DNA of 64,000 bases from Adiantum capillus-veneris (Eukaryota; Streptophyta; Polypodiopsida; Polypodiales; Pteridaceae), in assembly GCA_014529385.2 (NCBI GenBank), contig CM043964.1:782997-846996 (forward strand). Reading direction: 5' to 3'. The notes beneath the pieces were generated by a model. The model was not told where the DNA came from and searched no databases. It saw nothing but the letters and a program-made list of their open reading frames with translations. Within the stretch, counting starts at the first letter, position 1; every line of letters starts with the position of its first letter. Both the position numbers and the translations under genes were made by a program. This document shows positions 19,590 to 31,738 of this stretch, in pieces.

Positions 19590-22213
19590 TTATCCTTGAA
19601 TGCCGATTGAAGATGAGCAAAAGCTCAACTTCTTCTTGTTGACCACCTTTGTAAACATGTCTGCAGGATTTTTACTTGTATGCACCTTTCCTTGCTTTAG
19701 TTTTCCCTCTTCCAAAAGAGTGCGTATGAAGTGATATCTCACCTCAATGTGCTTTGTCCTTGAATGAAAGGCTGAGTTCTTCGCAAGATGGATAGCGCTT
19801 TGGCTATCACTGTACACGACACAATTGTCTTGTTTGAATCCAAGTTCTTCTAAGAATCTGTGAAGCCACAGAATTTCTTTGCTTGCCTCCGTCATTGCTA
19901 CATACTCTGCTTCCGTGGTAGAAAGTGAAACCACTTTCTGCAGCTTTGAAGCCCAGCTTACTGCTGTGCCTCCAACCGTGAACACATAGCCAGTAGTTCT
20001 CCTTCGAGTATCTTTGTCACCTGCCATATCTGCATCAGCATACCCTTCTAGAAAAATATCAGTTCCTCCAAAATACAAAGCATTTGTTGTTGTCCCTTTT
20101 AGATACCTAAGTATCCACTTCACAGCTTGCCAATGCTCTTTACCTGGGTTGTCCATGAACCTACTCACAACTCCCACTGCATGTGCAATGTCTGGCCTTG
20201 TCCAGACCATAGCATACATTAGAGAACCTACCGTTGCAGCATATGGAACTTTAGACATATAGGCTATCTCCTCTTGTGTCTTTGGACACATATCCTTCGT
20301 TAGTTTAAAATGACCAGCCAAAGGTGTAGAAACTGGTTTTGCATTTTGCATTGCAAACCTTTCTAGTACCTTCTTGATGTAATCTTCTTGAGATAGATTT
20401 ATTGTCTTCTTCGTCCTGTCCCTTGATATTTTCATACCAAGTATCCTCTTTGTAGCACCTAAATCTTTCATTGAAAAAGATTTGGACAGCTCCTCTTTTA
20501 GGTCTTTGATGTCCTGCATGTTAGCACTTGCAATCAACATGTCATCAACATACAACATTAGGATGATGAATTTCCCATCTCCCAAATTCTCCGTGTAGAC
20601 GCAGTGATCCGAGTTGCATCTTGTGAATCCATGATCCAACATCCATCGATCAAACTTCAAGTACCATTGTCTTGATGCTTGCTTTAAACCATACAAGCTC
20701 TTCTTTAATCTGCAAACCATTTTCTCCTTACCTTTTACTTCATACCCCTTTGGTTGAAGCATGTATATTTCCTCCTCTAAGCCACCGTGAGGGAATGCCG
20801 TATTTACATCCATTTGCTCGAGATTTAGATCATGAGCAGCCACAAGGCTTAAGACAAGCCTAATTGAGTTCATTTTTACAACAGGAGAAAATATTTCATT
20901 GAAGTCAATACCTTTCTTTTGAGAAAAACCTTTTACCACAAGCCTAGACTTGTACCTTTTCTTCCCACCTTCTTCTTCCTTTAGCTTGTATACCCATTTA
21001 TTTTGAAGTGCCCGCTTACCTTTAGGCAACTCAACCAACTCCCATGTTTGGTTGCGATGTAGTGAGTCCATCTCCACTTGCATGCTCTTCGTCCATTCTT
21101 CTTTGGATTCATGTTGCATAGCTTCTTCATATGATTCCGGCTCTCGAGAATCTGAGATCAAGAGATGGTTGAAGGAAGGAACAAACCTTTCTGGAGGTCT
21201 ACTTGCTCTTGTAGATCTTCGGGGAATAGGTTGAGGCTCCTCATTTGGTTGACGTTGTTGCACATTGTCACCGTTTGCAATCCTTGAGTCTTCACCCTCC
21301 TCAAGCTCCATGTACTCATCACCTGTTTCTTTTGCTTTTTTTCTTTCCAAGTAATCTTTGTACATATTTTGTTCGTTAAAAATTACATCCCTACTCCTTA
21401 AGATTTTACCATCTTCAGGATTCCATAGGCGATACCCAAAGTCTCCTTCTCCATAGCCAGTGAAGAAACACTTTTTGGACTTTGCATCTAACTTTGATCT
21501 TAGGCTTCTATCTATGTGCATGAAAGCCTCACACCCAAACACTTTGAGAAATGCATAATTCACCGGTTTACCTGTCCATGCCTCTTCTGGAACTCCCCCA
21601 TCCAATGCCGTTGAGGGTGAACGATTGATTAAGTACACAGACGTACTTACAACTTCCGCCCAAAGCTCAAGCGGTAGGTCTGCATATAGCCGCATGCTTC
21701 GTGCTCGTTCCATGATTGTCCTGTTCATCCTTTCCAAAATCCCATTTTGTTGAGGTGTCCTTGGGGTTGTCCTTTGCCTCCAAATGCCATTGCTAGCACA
21801 AAAGCTTTCAAAAGCTTGGCTGCAATATTCGCCTCCATTGTCGGATCTGAGGCATTTAACCTTGGTACCTGTTTCATTCTCCACAAAGGCTTTCCACCTT
21901 TGAAATATGGAAAATACATCGGATTTATTCTTCATGACATAAACCCATGTTTTTCTAGTCGCATTGTTTATGAATGTTACATAGTACAATGAGCCACCAA
22001 GTGATGGTGTACTTGTAGGACCCCAAACATCAGAATGAACCAACTCAAGTTTTTTATTTTTTCTTTCATTTCCTGATTTTTGAAATTTTACCCTCTTTTG
22101 TTTACCATAAACACAATCTTCACAGAACTCTAAGTCCACTTCTTTCAAATCTGGTAGAAGCTTCTTTGTTTGAAGGATTTGCATTCCTTTGGCACTCATA
22201 TGCCCAAGTCGGA
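19590..22213 (-). pseudogene. Copia-III integrase-RT-RNase H, left copy (long open frame)
   Basis: An 870-codon open frame. The integrase zinc region (LGHMSAKGM, CEDCVYGKQ) is at the start; the integrase core follows with HSDVWGP, SDNGGEY and ILERMNR (about residues 65-165); RT has NKWVYKLK, the aspartate-bearing EQMDVNTAFPHG block and YVDDML (codons near 20541-20552); RNase H follows with YADADMAGD, STTEAEY, SDSQSAIHLA and KHIEVRYH. It ends at 19590. All catalytic triads look present, but a base is missing inside WHxRLGH near 22213, so this frame is separated from gag-protease. In this copy the integrase reads FINNATR where the right copy has FIDNATR. Confidence 0.9.
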
Positions 22214-23479
22214 GTGCCACACCACACTGTCAACTTCTGTAGTTGCTGCACAAGCTGAAGGTTGCGTGCTAACAGTACACAAGTAAAGTGTACCGACTTT
22301 TTCACCCTTGGAAACCACCAAAGATCCCTTTGAGATCTTCCACCGTTTGTTTCCCAATGCAATGTTTTGACCTTCATCGTCCAATTGTCCTGTAGAGATC
22401 AAATTTTTGCGAAGAGAAGGACCATGCCTAGCATCTTTAATCTTCCATTCATTTCCGTTAGCAGTTTTGACAGAAACTGTACCTTTGCCGACAATCTCGC
22501 AAGCTTCATCATCTCCCAAGTATACACACCCAAAATTACCTTTGGTGTAGTCTTGGAAATGTTGCTTGTGTGGTGTCGCATGGAATGAAGCCCCGAAATC
22601 TACTATCCAGGAATTAGACACATTGTCTAATGAGAGAATTAGAGCATCTTGCTCTACTTTACCTGCCACATTGGCCTCCGATGTTGGCTTGTTGTCTTGA
22701 GACTGTGTCTCCTTCTTCTTCTTGGACCAGCAATCCCTCTTGACGTGGCACTTCTTGCCGCAGTTCCAACATTCAAGAACTGACTTTGTGCGTGACTTGC
22801 TCCGCCTTGAGCGATCACGACCCTTTTGGTTTTTGAACCTCTCCTTAAGCCTTCCTCTTGTTTCCACTGATAGTGCAGCACTTGATGATTCTCATGTGCT
22901 TCTCCTTCGCATTTCCTCGCTTAGGAGAACACCCATGAAATCATCAAACTTAAGAGTATTTGTGCCGGAGATAGAATTACTTACAGCCATCACAAGGCTG
23001 TCCCAACTATCCGGTAGAGATGATAGTATAAGGAGAGCTCGCACTTCGTCATCGAAATTGATTTTCACTGATCGAAGTTGACTTATGTTTGTGTTAAAGT
23101 CATTTAGGTGTTCTGCAACTGAACCATTCTATGCCATCTTTAGATTGAACAAGCGCTTCATAAGAAATGCCTTATTGGATGCTGATGGTTTCTCGTAGAA
23201 GTCGTCAAGTGACTTCATCAAGTCCTCCGTGGTCTTCATCTCCGAAACATTGAAGGCCACCATTGACGCCAAGCTTAACTAGATTGTTCCCAATGCCTTT
23301 TGATCAAGGACAATCCATGCTTCATCTGCCATTGTTGCGTGCTTCTTCGCAAGACCGCCTAGTGGCAAATAGAGGTCCTTCTGGTAGAGATATTCTTCAA
23401 TCTGCATCTTCCAATGTTGGTAGTTTTTGCCATTGAACTTCTCAATCTTGAGCTTCCCTTCCTCCGCCATAACTCCCAC
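22196..23479 (-). pseudogene. Copia-III gag-protease, left copy (broken)
   Basis: The gag ATG is at 23479 (or the next Met), giving VMAEEGKLKIEKFNGKNYQHWK, a standard copia Gag head. Stops interrupt gag at about 23281, 23130 and 22874. The zinc knuckle CWNCGKKCHVKRDC lies near 22770. The protease core reads IVDFGASFHAT, where the family norm is DSGA, so serine is replaced by phenylalanine next to the catalytic aspartate. The frame runs off at 22196 after the shared frameshift. With three stops plus this change, the copy cannot make a normal polyprotein. Confidence 0.87.
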
Positions 23480-23530
23480 TCAATTCAAGGAATCCTTTCC
23501 TTGAGATAATTTAGCTACGAGCAAACCTTG

Positions 23531-23541
23531 CTCTGATACCA
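23531..23541 (-). promoter_or_regulatory. Primer-binding site, left Copia-III unit
   Basis: Minus-strand TGGTATCAGAG two bases after the middle LTR. The second unit has the same site at 28316-28326. Confidence 0.9.
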
Positions 23542-23543
23542 GT

Positions 23544-24314
23544 TGTTAGGAAATAAGACGTAGCTAAATAGATAATTGAGTAGATTACTTAATGGAGAGA
23601 GACAGATTTGTATACACGAGATTATAGAGTAGAGGGAGAGAGAGAGTACACACGATATACGTGGTTCACCCAATGTGGGCTACATCCACGGGAAAGCAGC
23701 CACTCAATGGCTTTAGTACTTCAAAACAAGAAGTAGTTTACAAAGGAATTATACCCTTAATGGATCTCCCGCCTTGCTTCACTCTCACCACCTCACACTC
23801 ACCTTGTTGCATCAACTTCACACTATGAAATGTGTGTAGAAATGGCCTCCTTTTATAGGCCAAAAGGGCTGCCCTCTCTTATGAGAGACAGCCATGTGTA
23901 GCCGCCCTTGTGCGAATAAGTCCAAATCGGACCCTCCAATCCGCCCATGTGTGGCCGCCCTTGAGAAGACAAGTCCGCTTTTGAATTCGGCCACCGGCCA
24001 CCGGCCATTGACTTCCGACCACCGGCCACCGGCCATTGACTTCCGACCACTGGCCATCGGCCATTGACTACCGGCCACCGGCCAACCGACCGGTTGTTTT
24101 TCGACCACTTTCCGGCCGCCGTCCGGCCATAATATTAAGGCGAAAAAGAATATTCCGGCGAAAAAGTTTCCCCTGATTCTTGCCCGTGAAAATTTTGGTT
24201 TCCGGTGAGTGATTTTCCTTCACGCACGATGGCTTCTCCTCATAATGGGGGCCTTGCAACTGTGCGCTTTTACCACATAAAATTACAAGGGTAAATCAGG
24301 CTCCATACTTAACA
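23544..24314 (-). repeat. Copia-III middle LTR (crossover hybrid)
   Basis: 771 bp. From 23544 to about 24060 it matches the right LTR at sites where the left LTR differs. From about 24110 onward it matches the left LTR at sites where the right LTR differs (for example aatattaaggcg against aatattccagcg, and ttcttgcccgtg against ttcttgtccgtg). That is the product expected from unequal crossing-over between the two LTRs of one element. Confidence 0.9.
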
Positions 24315-24374
24315 ATCTCCCACTTGGAGACTGATCTCCAAATCAAACCTGTGACTGCTTTCCATTCTGGCTTC

Positions 24375-26998
24375 TTATCCTTGAATGCCGATTGAAGATG
24401 AGCAAAAGCTCAACTTCTTCTTGTTGACCACCTTTGTAAACATGTCTGCAGGATTTTCACTTGTATGCACCTTTCCTTGCTTTAGTTTTCCCTCTTCCAA
24501 AAGAGTGCGTATGAAGTGATATCTCACCTCAATGTGCTTTGTCCTTGAATGAAAGGCTGAGTTCTTCGCAAGATGGATAGCGCTTTGGCTATCACTGTAC
24601 ACGACACAATTGTCTTGTTTGAATCCAAGTTCTTCTAAGAATCTGTGAAGCCACAGAATTTCTTTGCTTGCCTTCGTCATTGCTACATACTCTGCTTCCG
24701 TGGTAGAAAGTGAAACCACTTTCTGCAGCTTTGAAGCCCAGCTTACTGCTGTGCCTCCAACCGTGAACACATAGCCAGTAGTTCTCCTTCGAGTATCTTT
24801 GTCACCTGCCATATCTGCATCAGCATACCCTTCTAGAAAAATATCAGTTCCTCCAAAATACAAAGCATTTGTTGTTGTCCCTTTTAGATACCTAAGTATC
24901 CACTTCACAGCTTGCCAATGCTCTTTACCTGGGTTGTCCATGAACCTACTCACAACTCCCACTGCATGTGCAATGTCTGGCCTTGTCCAGACCATAGCAT
25001 ACATTAGAGAACCTACCGTTGCAGCATATGGAACTTTAGACATATAGGCTATCTCCTCTTGTGTCTTTGGACACATATCCTTCGTTAGTTTAAAATGACC
25101 AGCCAAAGGTGTAGAAACTGGTTTTGCATTTTGCATTGCAAACCTTTCTAGTACCTTCTTGATGTAATCTTCTTGAGATAGATTTATTGTCTTCTTCGTC
25201 CTGTCCCTTGATATTTTCATACCAAGTATCCTCTTTGTAGCACCTAAATCTTTCATTGAAAAAGATTTGGACAGCTCCTCTTTTAGGTCTTTGATGTCCT
25301 GCATGTTAGCACTTGCAATCAACATGTCATCAACATACAACATTAGGATGATGAATTTCCCATCTCCCAAATTCTCCGTGTAGACGCAGTGATCCGAGTT
25401 GCATCTTGTGAATCCATGATCCAACATCCATCGATCAAACTTCAAGTACCATTGTCTTGATGCTTGCTTTAAACCATACAAGCTCTTCTTTAATCTGCAA
25501 ACCATTTTCTCCTTACCTTTTACTTCATACCCCTTTGGTTGAAGCATGTATATTTCCTCCTCTAAGCCACCGTGAGGGAATGCCGTATTTACATCCATTT
25601 GCTCGAGATTTAGATCATGAGCAGCCACAAGGCTTAAGACAAGCCTAATTGAGTTCATTTTTACAACAGGAGAAAATATTTCATTGAAGTCAATACCTTT
25701 CTTTTGAGAAAAACCTTTTACCACAAGCCTAGACTTGTACCTTTTCTTCCCACCTTCTTCTTCCTTTAGCTTGTATACCCATTTGTTTTGAAGTGCCCGC
25801 TTACCTTTAGGCAACTCAACCAACTCCCATGTTTGGTTGCGATGTAGTGAGTCCATCTCCACTTGCATGCTCTTCGTCCATTCTTCTTTGGATTCATGTT
25901 GCATAGCTTCTTCATATGATTCCGGCTCTCGAGAATCTGAGATCAAGAGATGGTTGAAGGAAGGAACAAACCTTTCTGGAGGTCTACTTGCTCTTGTAGA
26001 TCTTCGGGGAATAGGTTGAGGCTCCTCATTTGGTTGACGTTGTTGCACATTGTCACCGTTTGCAATCCTTGAGTCTTCACCCTCCTCAAGCTCCATGTAC
26101 TCATCACCTGTTTCTTTTGCTTTTTTTCTTTCCAAGTAATCTTTGTACATATTTTGTTCGTTAAAAATTACATCCCTACTCCTTAAGATTTTACCATCTT
26201 CAGGATTCCATAGGCGATACCCAAAGTCTCCTTCTCCATAGCCAGTGAAGAAACACTTTTTGGACTTTGCATCTAACTTTGATCTTAGGCTTCTATCTAT
26301 GTGCATGAAAGCCTCACACCCAAACACTTTGAGAAATGCATAATTCACCGGTTTACCTGTCCATGCCTCTTCTGGAACTCCCCCATCCAATGCCGTTGAG
26401 GGTGAACGATTGATTAAGTACACAGACGTACTTACAACTTCCGCCCAAAGCTCAAGCGGTAGGTCTGCATATAGCCGCATGCTTCGTGCTCGTTCCATGA
26501 TTGTCCTGTTCATCCTTTCCAAAATCCCATTTTGTTGAGGTGTCCTTGGGGTTGTCCTTTGCCTCCAAATGCCATTGCTAGCACAAAAGCTTTCAAAAGC
26601 TTGGCTGCAATATTCGCCTCCATTGTCGGATCTGAGGCATTTAACCTTGGTACCTGTTTCATTCTCCACAAAGGCTTTCCACCTTTGAAATATGGAAAAT
26701 ACATCGGATTTATTCTTCATGACATAAACCCATGTTTTTCTAGTCGCATTGTCTATGAATGTTACATAGTACAATGAGCCACCAAGTGATGGTGTACTTG
26801 TAGGACCCCAAACATCAGAATGAACCAACTCAAGTTTTTTATTTTTTCTTTCATTTCCTGATTTTTGAAATTTTACCCTCTTTTGTTTACCATAAACACA
26901 ATCTTCACAGAACTCTAAGTCCACTTCTTTCAAATCTGGTAGAAGCTTCTTTGTTTGAAGGATTTGCATTCCTTTGGCACTCATATGCCCAAGTCGGA
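24375..26998 (-). pseudogene. Copia-III integrase-RT-RNase H, right copy (long open frame)
   Basis: Same 870-codon frame as 19590-22213, differing at only a few residues: FIDNATR in integrase (the family-typical form), MTKASKE in place of MTEASKE in RNase H, and HTSENPAD in place of HTSKNPAD near the end. The domain order and catalytic motifs are the same, and the frameshift at about 26998 is shared. Confidence 0.9.
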
Positions 26999-28264
26999 GT
27001 GCCACACCACACTGTCAACTTCTGTAGTTGCTGCACAAGCTGAAGGTTGCGTGCTAACAGTACACAAGTAAAGTGTACCGACTTTTTCACCCTTGGAAAC
27101 CACCAAAGATCCCTTTGAGATCTTCCACCGTTTGTTTCCCAATGCAATGTTTTGACCTTCATCGTCCAATTGTCCTGTAGAGATCAAATTTTTGCGAAGA
27201 GAAGGACCATGCCTAGCATCTTTAATCTTCCATTCATTTCCGTTAGCAGTTTTGACAGAAACTGTACCTTTGCCGACAATCTCGCAAGCTTCATCATCTC
27301 CCAAGTATACACACCCAAAATTACCTTTGGTGTAGTCTTGGAAATGTTGCTTGTGTGGTGTCGCATGGAATGAAGCCCCGAAATCTACTATCCAGGAATT
27401 AGACACATTGTCTAATGAGAGAATTAGAGCATCTTGCTCTACTTTACCTGCCACATTGGCCTCCGATGTTGGCTTGTTGTCTTGAGACTGTGTCTCCTTC
27501 TTCTTCTTGGACCAGCAATCCCTCTTGACGTGGCACTTCTTGCCGCAGTTCCAACATTCAAGAACTGACTTTGTGCGTGACTTGCTCCGCCTTGAGCGAT
27601 CACGACCCTTTTGGTTTTTGAACCTCTCCTTAAGCCTTCCTCTTGTTTCCACTGATAGTGCAGCACTTGATGATTCTCATGTGCTTCTCCTTCGCATTTC
27701 CTCGCTTAGGTGAACACCCATGAAATCATCAAACTTAAGAGTATTTGTGCCGGAGATAGAATTACTTACAGCCATCACAAGGCTGTCCCAACTATCCGGT
27801 AGAGATGATAGTATAAGGAGAGCTCGCACTTCGTCATCGAAATTGATTTTCACTGATCGAAGTTGACTTATGTTTGTGTTAAAGTCATTTAGGTGTTCTG
27901 CAACTGAACCATTCTATGCCATCTTTAGATTGAACAAGCGCTTCATAAGAAATGCCTTATTGGATGCCGATGGTTTCTCGTAGAAGTCGTCAAGTGACTT
28001 CATCAAGTCCTCCGTGGTCTTCATCTCCGAAACATTGAAGGCCACCATTGACGCCAAGCTTAACTAGATTGTTCCCAATGCCTTTTGATCAAGGACAATC
28101 CATGCTTCATCTGCCATTGTTGCGTGCTTCTTCGCAAGACCGCCTAGTGGCAAATAGAGGTCCTTCTGGTAGAGATATTCTTCAATCTGCATCTTCCAAT
28201 GTTGGTAGTTTTTGCCATTGAACTTCTCAATCTTGAGCTTCCCTTCCTCCGCCATAACTCCCAC
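26981..28264 (-). pseudogene. Copia-III gag-protease, right copy (broken)
   Basis: Same structure as 22196-23479, with the same stops (about 28066, 27915 and 27659) and the same DFGA protease core. The shared lesions show it was already defective when duplicated. Any movement before that would have needed proteins from another copy. Confidence 0.87.
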
Positions 28265-28328
28265 TCAATTCAAGGAATCCTTTCCTTGAGATAATTTAGC
28301 TACGAGCAAACCTTGCTCTGATACCAGT

Positions 28329-29099
28329 TGTTAGGAAATAAGACGTAGCTAAATAGATAATTGAGTAGATTACTTAATGGAGAGAGACAGATTTGTATAC
28401 ACGAGATTATAGAGTAGAGGGAGAGAGAGAGTACACACGATATACGTGGTTCACCCAATGTGGGCTACATCCACGGGAAAGCAGCCACTCAATGGCTTTA
28501 GTACTTCAAAACAAGAAGTAGTTTACAAAGGAATTATACCCTTAATGGATCTCCCGCCTTGCTTCACTCTCACCACCTCACACTCACCTTGTTGCATCAA
28601 CTTCACACTATGAAATGTGTGTAGAAATGGCCTCCTTTTATAGGCCAAAAGGGCTGCCCTCTCTTATGAGAGACAGCCATGTGTAGCCGCCCTTGTGCGA
28701 ATAAGTCCAAATCGGACCCTCCAATCCGCCCATGTGTGGCCGCCCTTGAGAAGACAAGTCCGCTTTTGAATTCGGCCACCGGCCACCGGCCATTGACTTC
28801 CGACCACCGGCCACCGGCCATTGACTTCCGACCACTGGCCATCGGCCATTGACTACCGGCCACCGGCCAACCGACCGGTTGTTTTCCGACCACTTTTCGG
28901 CCGCCGTCCGGCCATAATATTCCAGCGAAAAAGAATATTCCGGCGAAAAAGTTTCCCCTGATTCTTGTCCGTGAAAATTTTGGTTTCCGGTGAGTGATTT
29001 TCCTTCACGCACGATGGCTTCTCTTCATAATGGGGGCCTTACAAATGTGCGCTTTTACCACAGAAAATTACAAGGGTAAATCAGGCTCCATACTTAACA
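28329..29099 (-). repeat. Copia-III right LTR (original 5' LTR)
   Basis: 771 bp. It is followed by the target duplication TGCAT (29100-29104). Its left 540 bp are essentially identical to the middle LTR. Confidence 0.94.
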
Positions 29100-30323
29100 T
29101 GCATGAAGAGGCATGTGGTGGTCATTTTGCCCAAGAGTTAAGTGTGAAGAATATTTTGCTTGCGGGGTATGTTTGGCCAAGTCTGCATGCGGATGTCCAA
29201 CATTGGTGTAAAAGTTGTCACAATTGTCAGGTAAATGGGAATAGAAGATTGGTGTATGGTCCAAGGCAAATCGTGCTTGCAAATGGACCCTTTGAAAAGT
29301 GGGCATTGATGCTATGGGTCCTCTCCCTAGTACAAAAAATGGTAAACTCTACATTCTAGTGGCGGTAGACTATATGACTAGGTGGGTGGAAGCAAAAAGT
29401 GTGGCAAAGGTAAGTGAGAGGAGAGTGAGAAAATTTGTCTACACTCACATTTGTTGTAAATTTGGCACACCTTTGGAGATTGTTTTGATAATGGTCCAGG
29501 GTTTAGAAAGGGCTTGCTCACAGAAGTCTGTGAAGAACTTCACATTCTACATCGTCATAGTACACCCTACTATCCCCAATCCAATGGTCTAGTAGAAAAA
29601 GCTAATGGTGTCATTGCAGGCATCATTAGAAATATGGTGAGAAACAAGACAAAGTTGTGGGATGACTTCTTGGATGGTGCCTTGTGGGCGTATCGAACCA
29701 CATATAGGGAAGCCACGGAATTCACACCATTTCACTTGGTCTATGGTCAAGAGTCTTTACAACCAATTGAGCTCAACATCCCAACAATACGACTTCATGG
29801 CAAAGTAGCACAAGATGATCAAGAAGCATGGATGGATCGACTTCTTACCTTAGCTGAGCTTGAGTGGAAAAGAGAAGCAGCATACGAGTGCTACAAGAGG
29901 AAAGCTACGCAGGCGAAGGAGAAGCTTGACAAGAAACTAAAGGACAAAGGCATCAATGAAGGAGATCTTGTGCTAAGGTATGACAATCGACTCGCCAATT
30001 GTTTTGATGCCAAATTTGAAACTAGATGGCAAGGGCCATACATAGTTAAGAAGGCTTTCAATTCAAGTTACTATCAACTTATGGACTTGAATGGGAAAGA
30101 GCTCTCCAGGAAGGTAAACGGGTATCGCTTGAAGCCTTATTTGAGTCGCCTTCTACCAAAGGATCTACCAAAGATCTGTCAAAAGGCAACTATCTCATGT
30201 AGGTATTGTTCCGTGAAGCATGAGTGTAACTCTAGCCAAAATTCTGAGGGGCCAAACAATGAAGACCTCGTCAAGGACTATGAAGCACTCTCTTTGGAAA
30301 AGATAGTCTATGATGGTACATGA
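29100..30323 (+). pseudogene. Gypsy-A integrase (broken)
   Basis: Continues the Gypsy-A pol after the Copia-III insert. The zinc-binding region has H (HEEACGGHF) and CKSCHNC (about 29207-29228); the core has IDAMGPLP (about 29302), a broken DNG block (frameshift near 29490), and PYYPQSNGLVEKANGV with the glutamate (about 29570). The C-terminal domain has RWQGPYIV (about 30025) and ends at TGA 30321-30323. Frameshifts near 29300 and 29490 inactivate it; the last 269 codons are open. No chromodomain is seen, as expected for the Tat lineage. Confidence 0.87.
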
Positions 30324-30335
30324 ATATACCATCAT

Positions 30336-30351
30336 CTTGGGGGAGAGCTAA
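30336..30351 (+). promoter_or_regulatory. Polypurine tract of Gypsy-A
   Basis: ttgggggagagctaa directly precedes the 3' LTR start TGATAGCC at 30352. Gypsy-B has the matching tract at 49148-49163 (minus). Confidence 0.8.
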
Positions 30352-31738
30352 TGATAGCCGTTTTTTGGCTCTCCGTAATTGCCATATTGAGTTAACCCTC
30401 CCTACCAAAATCATCCAAACACTGTGGCTATCCCTACCATTTCACTGTATATAGGTGTGTGTGAGTTAGGGGACTTTTCCCATATCTTCTTAAAAACCCT
30501 CAGCTAGCTAGTCACTGGGCTAGTTGAGCCAAAAAAATATCAAAATATAAGTTTATTATGGCCCATTTGTGTGTAAATATTTCATTGTATATAGGGCCTA
30601 AATAAAAGGACTTTTCATAATTATTTTGGTATTTATTTAAAAATTTCTACTTATGGTGTGTTATTTATGCTATGTACATTGACTCACCATTACCATATTT
30701 TTTCTTACCATTTTGCATACTCTTTATTCCATATAAAAATAATTCTATGCAAGTTTCTCTTATTTTTGGTGTATCTCCATCCCAACAAAAATCCAAAAAA
30801 ACTAGTTTTATTTATGTGTATATTTTTTCACTATTGTGATTTTTCTTTTCTACATCTATTCTCTTTTACTCTCATAAATTAGAACACCAAAAATATTCAT
30901 CTTTTTATGGTAGACTTATAATGAGTGAGATTTATTTTGAACCCTTTATATTTTTTCCACCTATATTATTTATATTTGACATGTACATATTTTTTTAGAC
31001 CCCTCAATATTTGATTTTCTTAGTTGTACTATTCACTTATATCATGATCTCAACAATATCTTCAATTATAGACCTACCAAATAAGGTCAAGGGTATGTGG
31101 AATGCATGCATGCACCATGGGGAGCTCAATCTTGGAGGTATTCAAAAGAATCATCCAAAGAAGGACCTCACAAGGACCTTGTGCAGTGGAAAAAACTGTC
31201 GGTTTTGCTGAATTTTTAAAAATCACATGCTCCCCGAATTTGAAAAAGTGATACAAACAAAAGTTGTAGCTCGTGAGCTGAACTTTCACCTCAAAGTTTT
31301 TCATATTTTTTTGAGCTACGAGCTGTGAGCTAGGATTTAATTTGTGGACCCCAGTTTGCCCATGCTATGCAGCCACACTCCCTCTTCCACTTTATCATTT
31401 TCCTCTTTCACACACACCTCTCCACTCATCATCCCCACCTCTCTCACCACTCCTCTCTGCACCCTACTCACCTTCTTCTAAACCTTGAAGAATAAGAGAA
31501 ACCATGGTGAACTCATGTTTCCTACACACACTTTCATTCCAAACCTAACCAGCTAGTCTCATTTTTCCTCATCCATATTACCCATATCTATCAAAAAACC
31601 ATAAAATTCAGCCTCTTCTCTTGAAAGACAGCATCATGGTGATTGATTACTCATATTCAATTACCTTGGCTCCCAAAGGAAGGCCAAGAGTGAAAAAAAC
31701 GTACCGTCAAAGCTAGTGGACCGTCAACAAGCGTCAAA
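30352..31738 (+). repeat. Gypsy-A 3' LTR, proximal part (ends at inversion breakpoint)
   Basis: 1,387 bp matching 9159-10536 of the 5' LTR. It breaks off after GCGTCAAA at 31738 and is followed directly by Copia-II gag sequence. The rest of this LTR is at 4259-2993. Confidence 0.92.

Larger units (their letters stand above)
18787..29099 (-). mobile_element. Copia-III tandem dimer (LTR-internal-LTR-internal-LTR)
   Basis: Three direct LTRs (18787-19529, 23544-24314, 28329-29099) separate two nearly identical internal regions with a period of 4,785 bp. The whole is flanked by one 5-bp duplication TGCAT (18782-18786 and 29100-29104), so it entered as one element and then duplicated. Removing it joins the Gypsy-A frame as GVHEEACGGHF. 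Both copies share the same gag stops and the same integrase frameshift, which places these lesions before the duplication. Confidence 0.94.
9159..31738 (+). mobile_element. Gypsy-A: Tat-like Ty3/gypsy element with nested inserts (main part, inverted)
   Basis: Order on the plus strand: 5' LTR (9159-13126), PBS, leader ORFs a1, a2, b1, b2, gag-protease-RT-RNase H-second RNase H (14785-18781), Copia-III dimer (18787-29099), integrase (29100-30323), PPT, and the first half of the 3' LTR (30352-31738). The other half of the 3' LTR is at 2993-4259 because of an inversion. The target duplication is CTGC (2989-2992 and, complemented, 9155-9158). Without inserts the element is about 12.2 kb. The RH plus archaeal-type RH arrangement before integrase is known for the plant Tat lineage (Ogre, Retand, TatI-III). 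Confidence 0.88.

Noticed and set aside
18787-29099. Two independent Copia-III insertions side by side
   Set aside because: There is only one target duplication for the whole array, the middle LTR is shared and hybrid, and all lesions are common to both units.
23540-29100. CRISPR-like or satellite array from the regularly repeated blocks
   Set aside because: The periodicity is the 4,785-bp retrotransposon unit and the LTR minisatellite; there are no short repeats with unique spacers.
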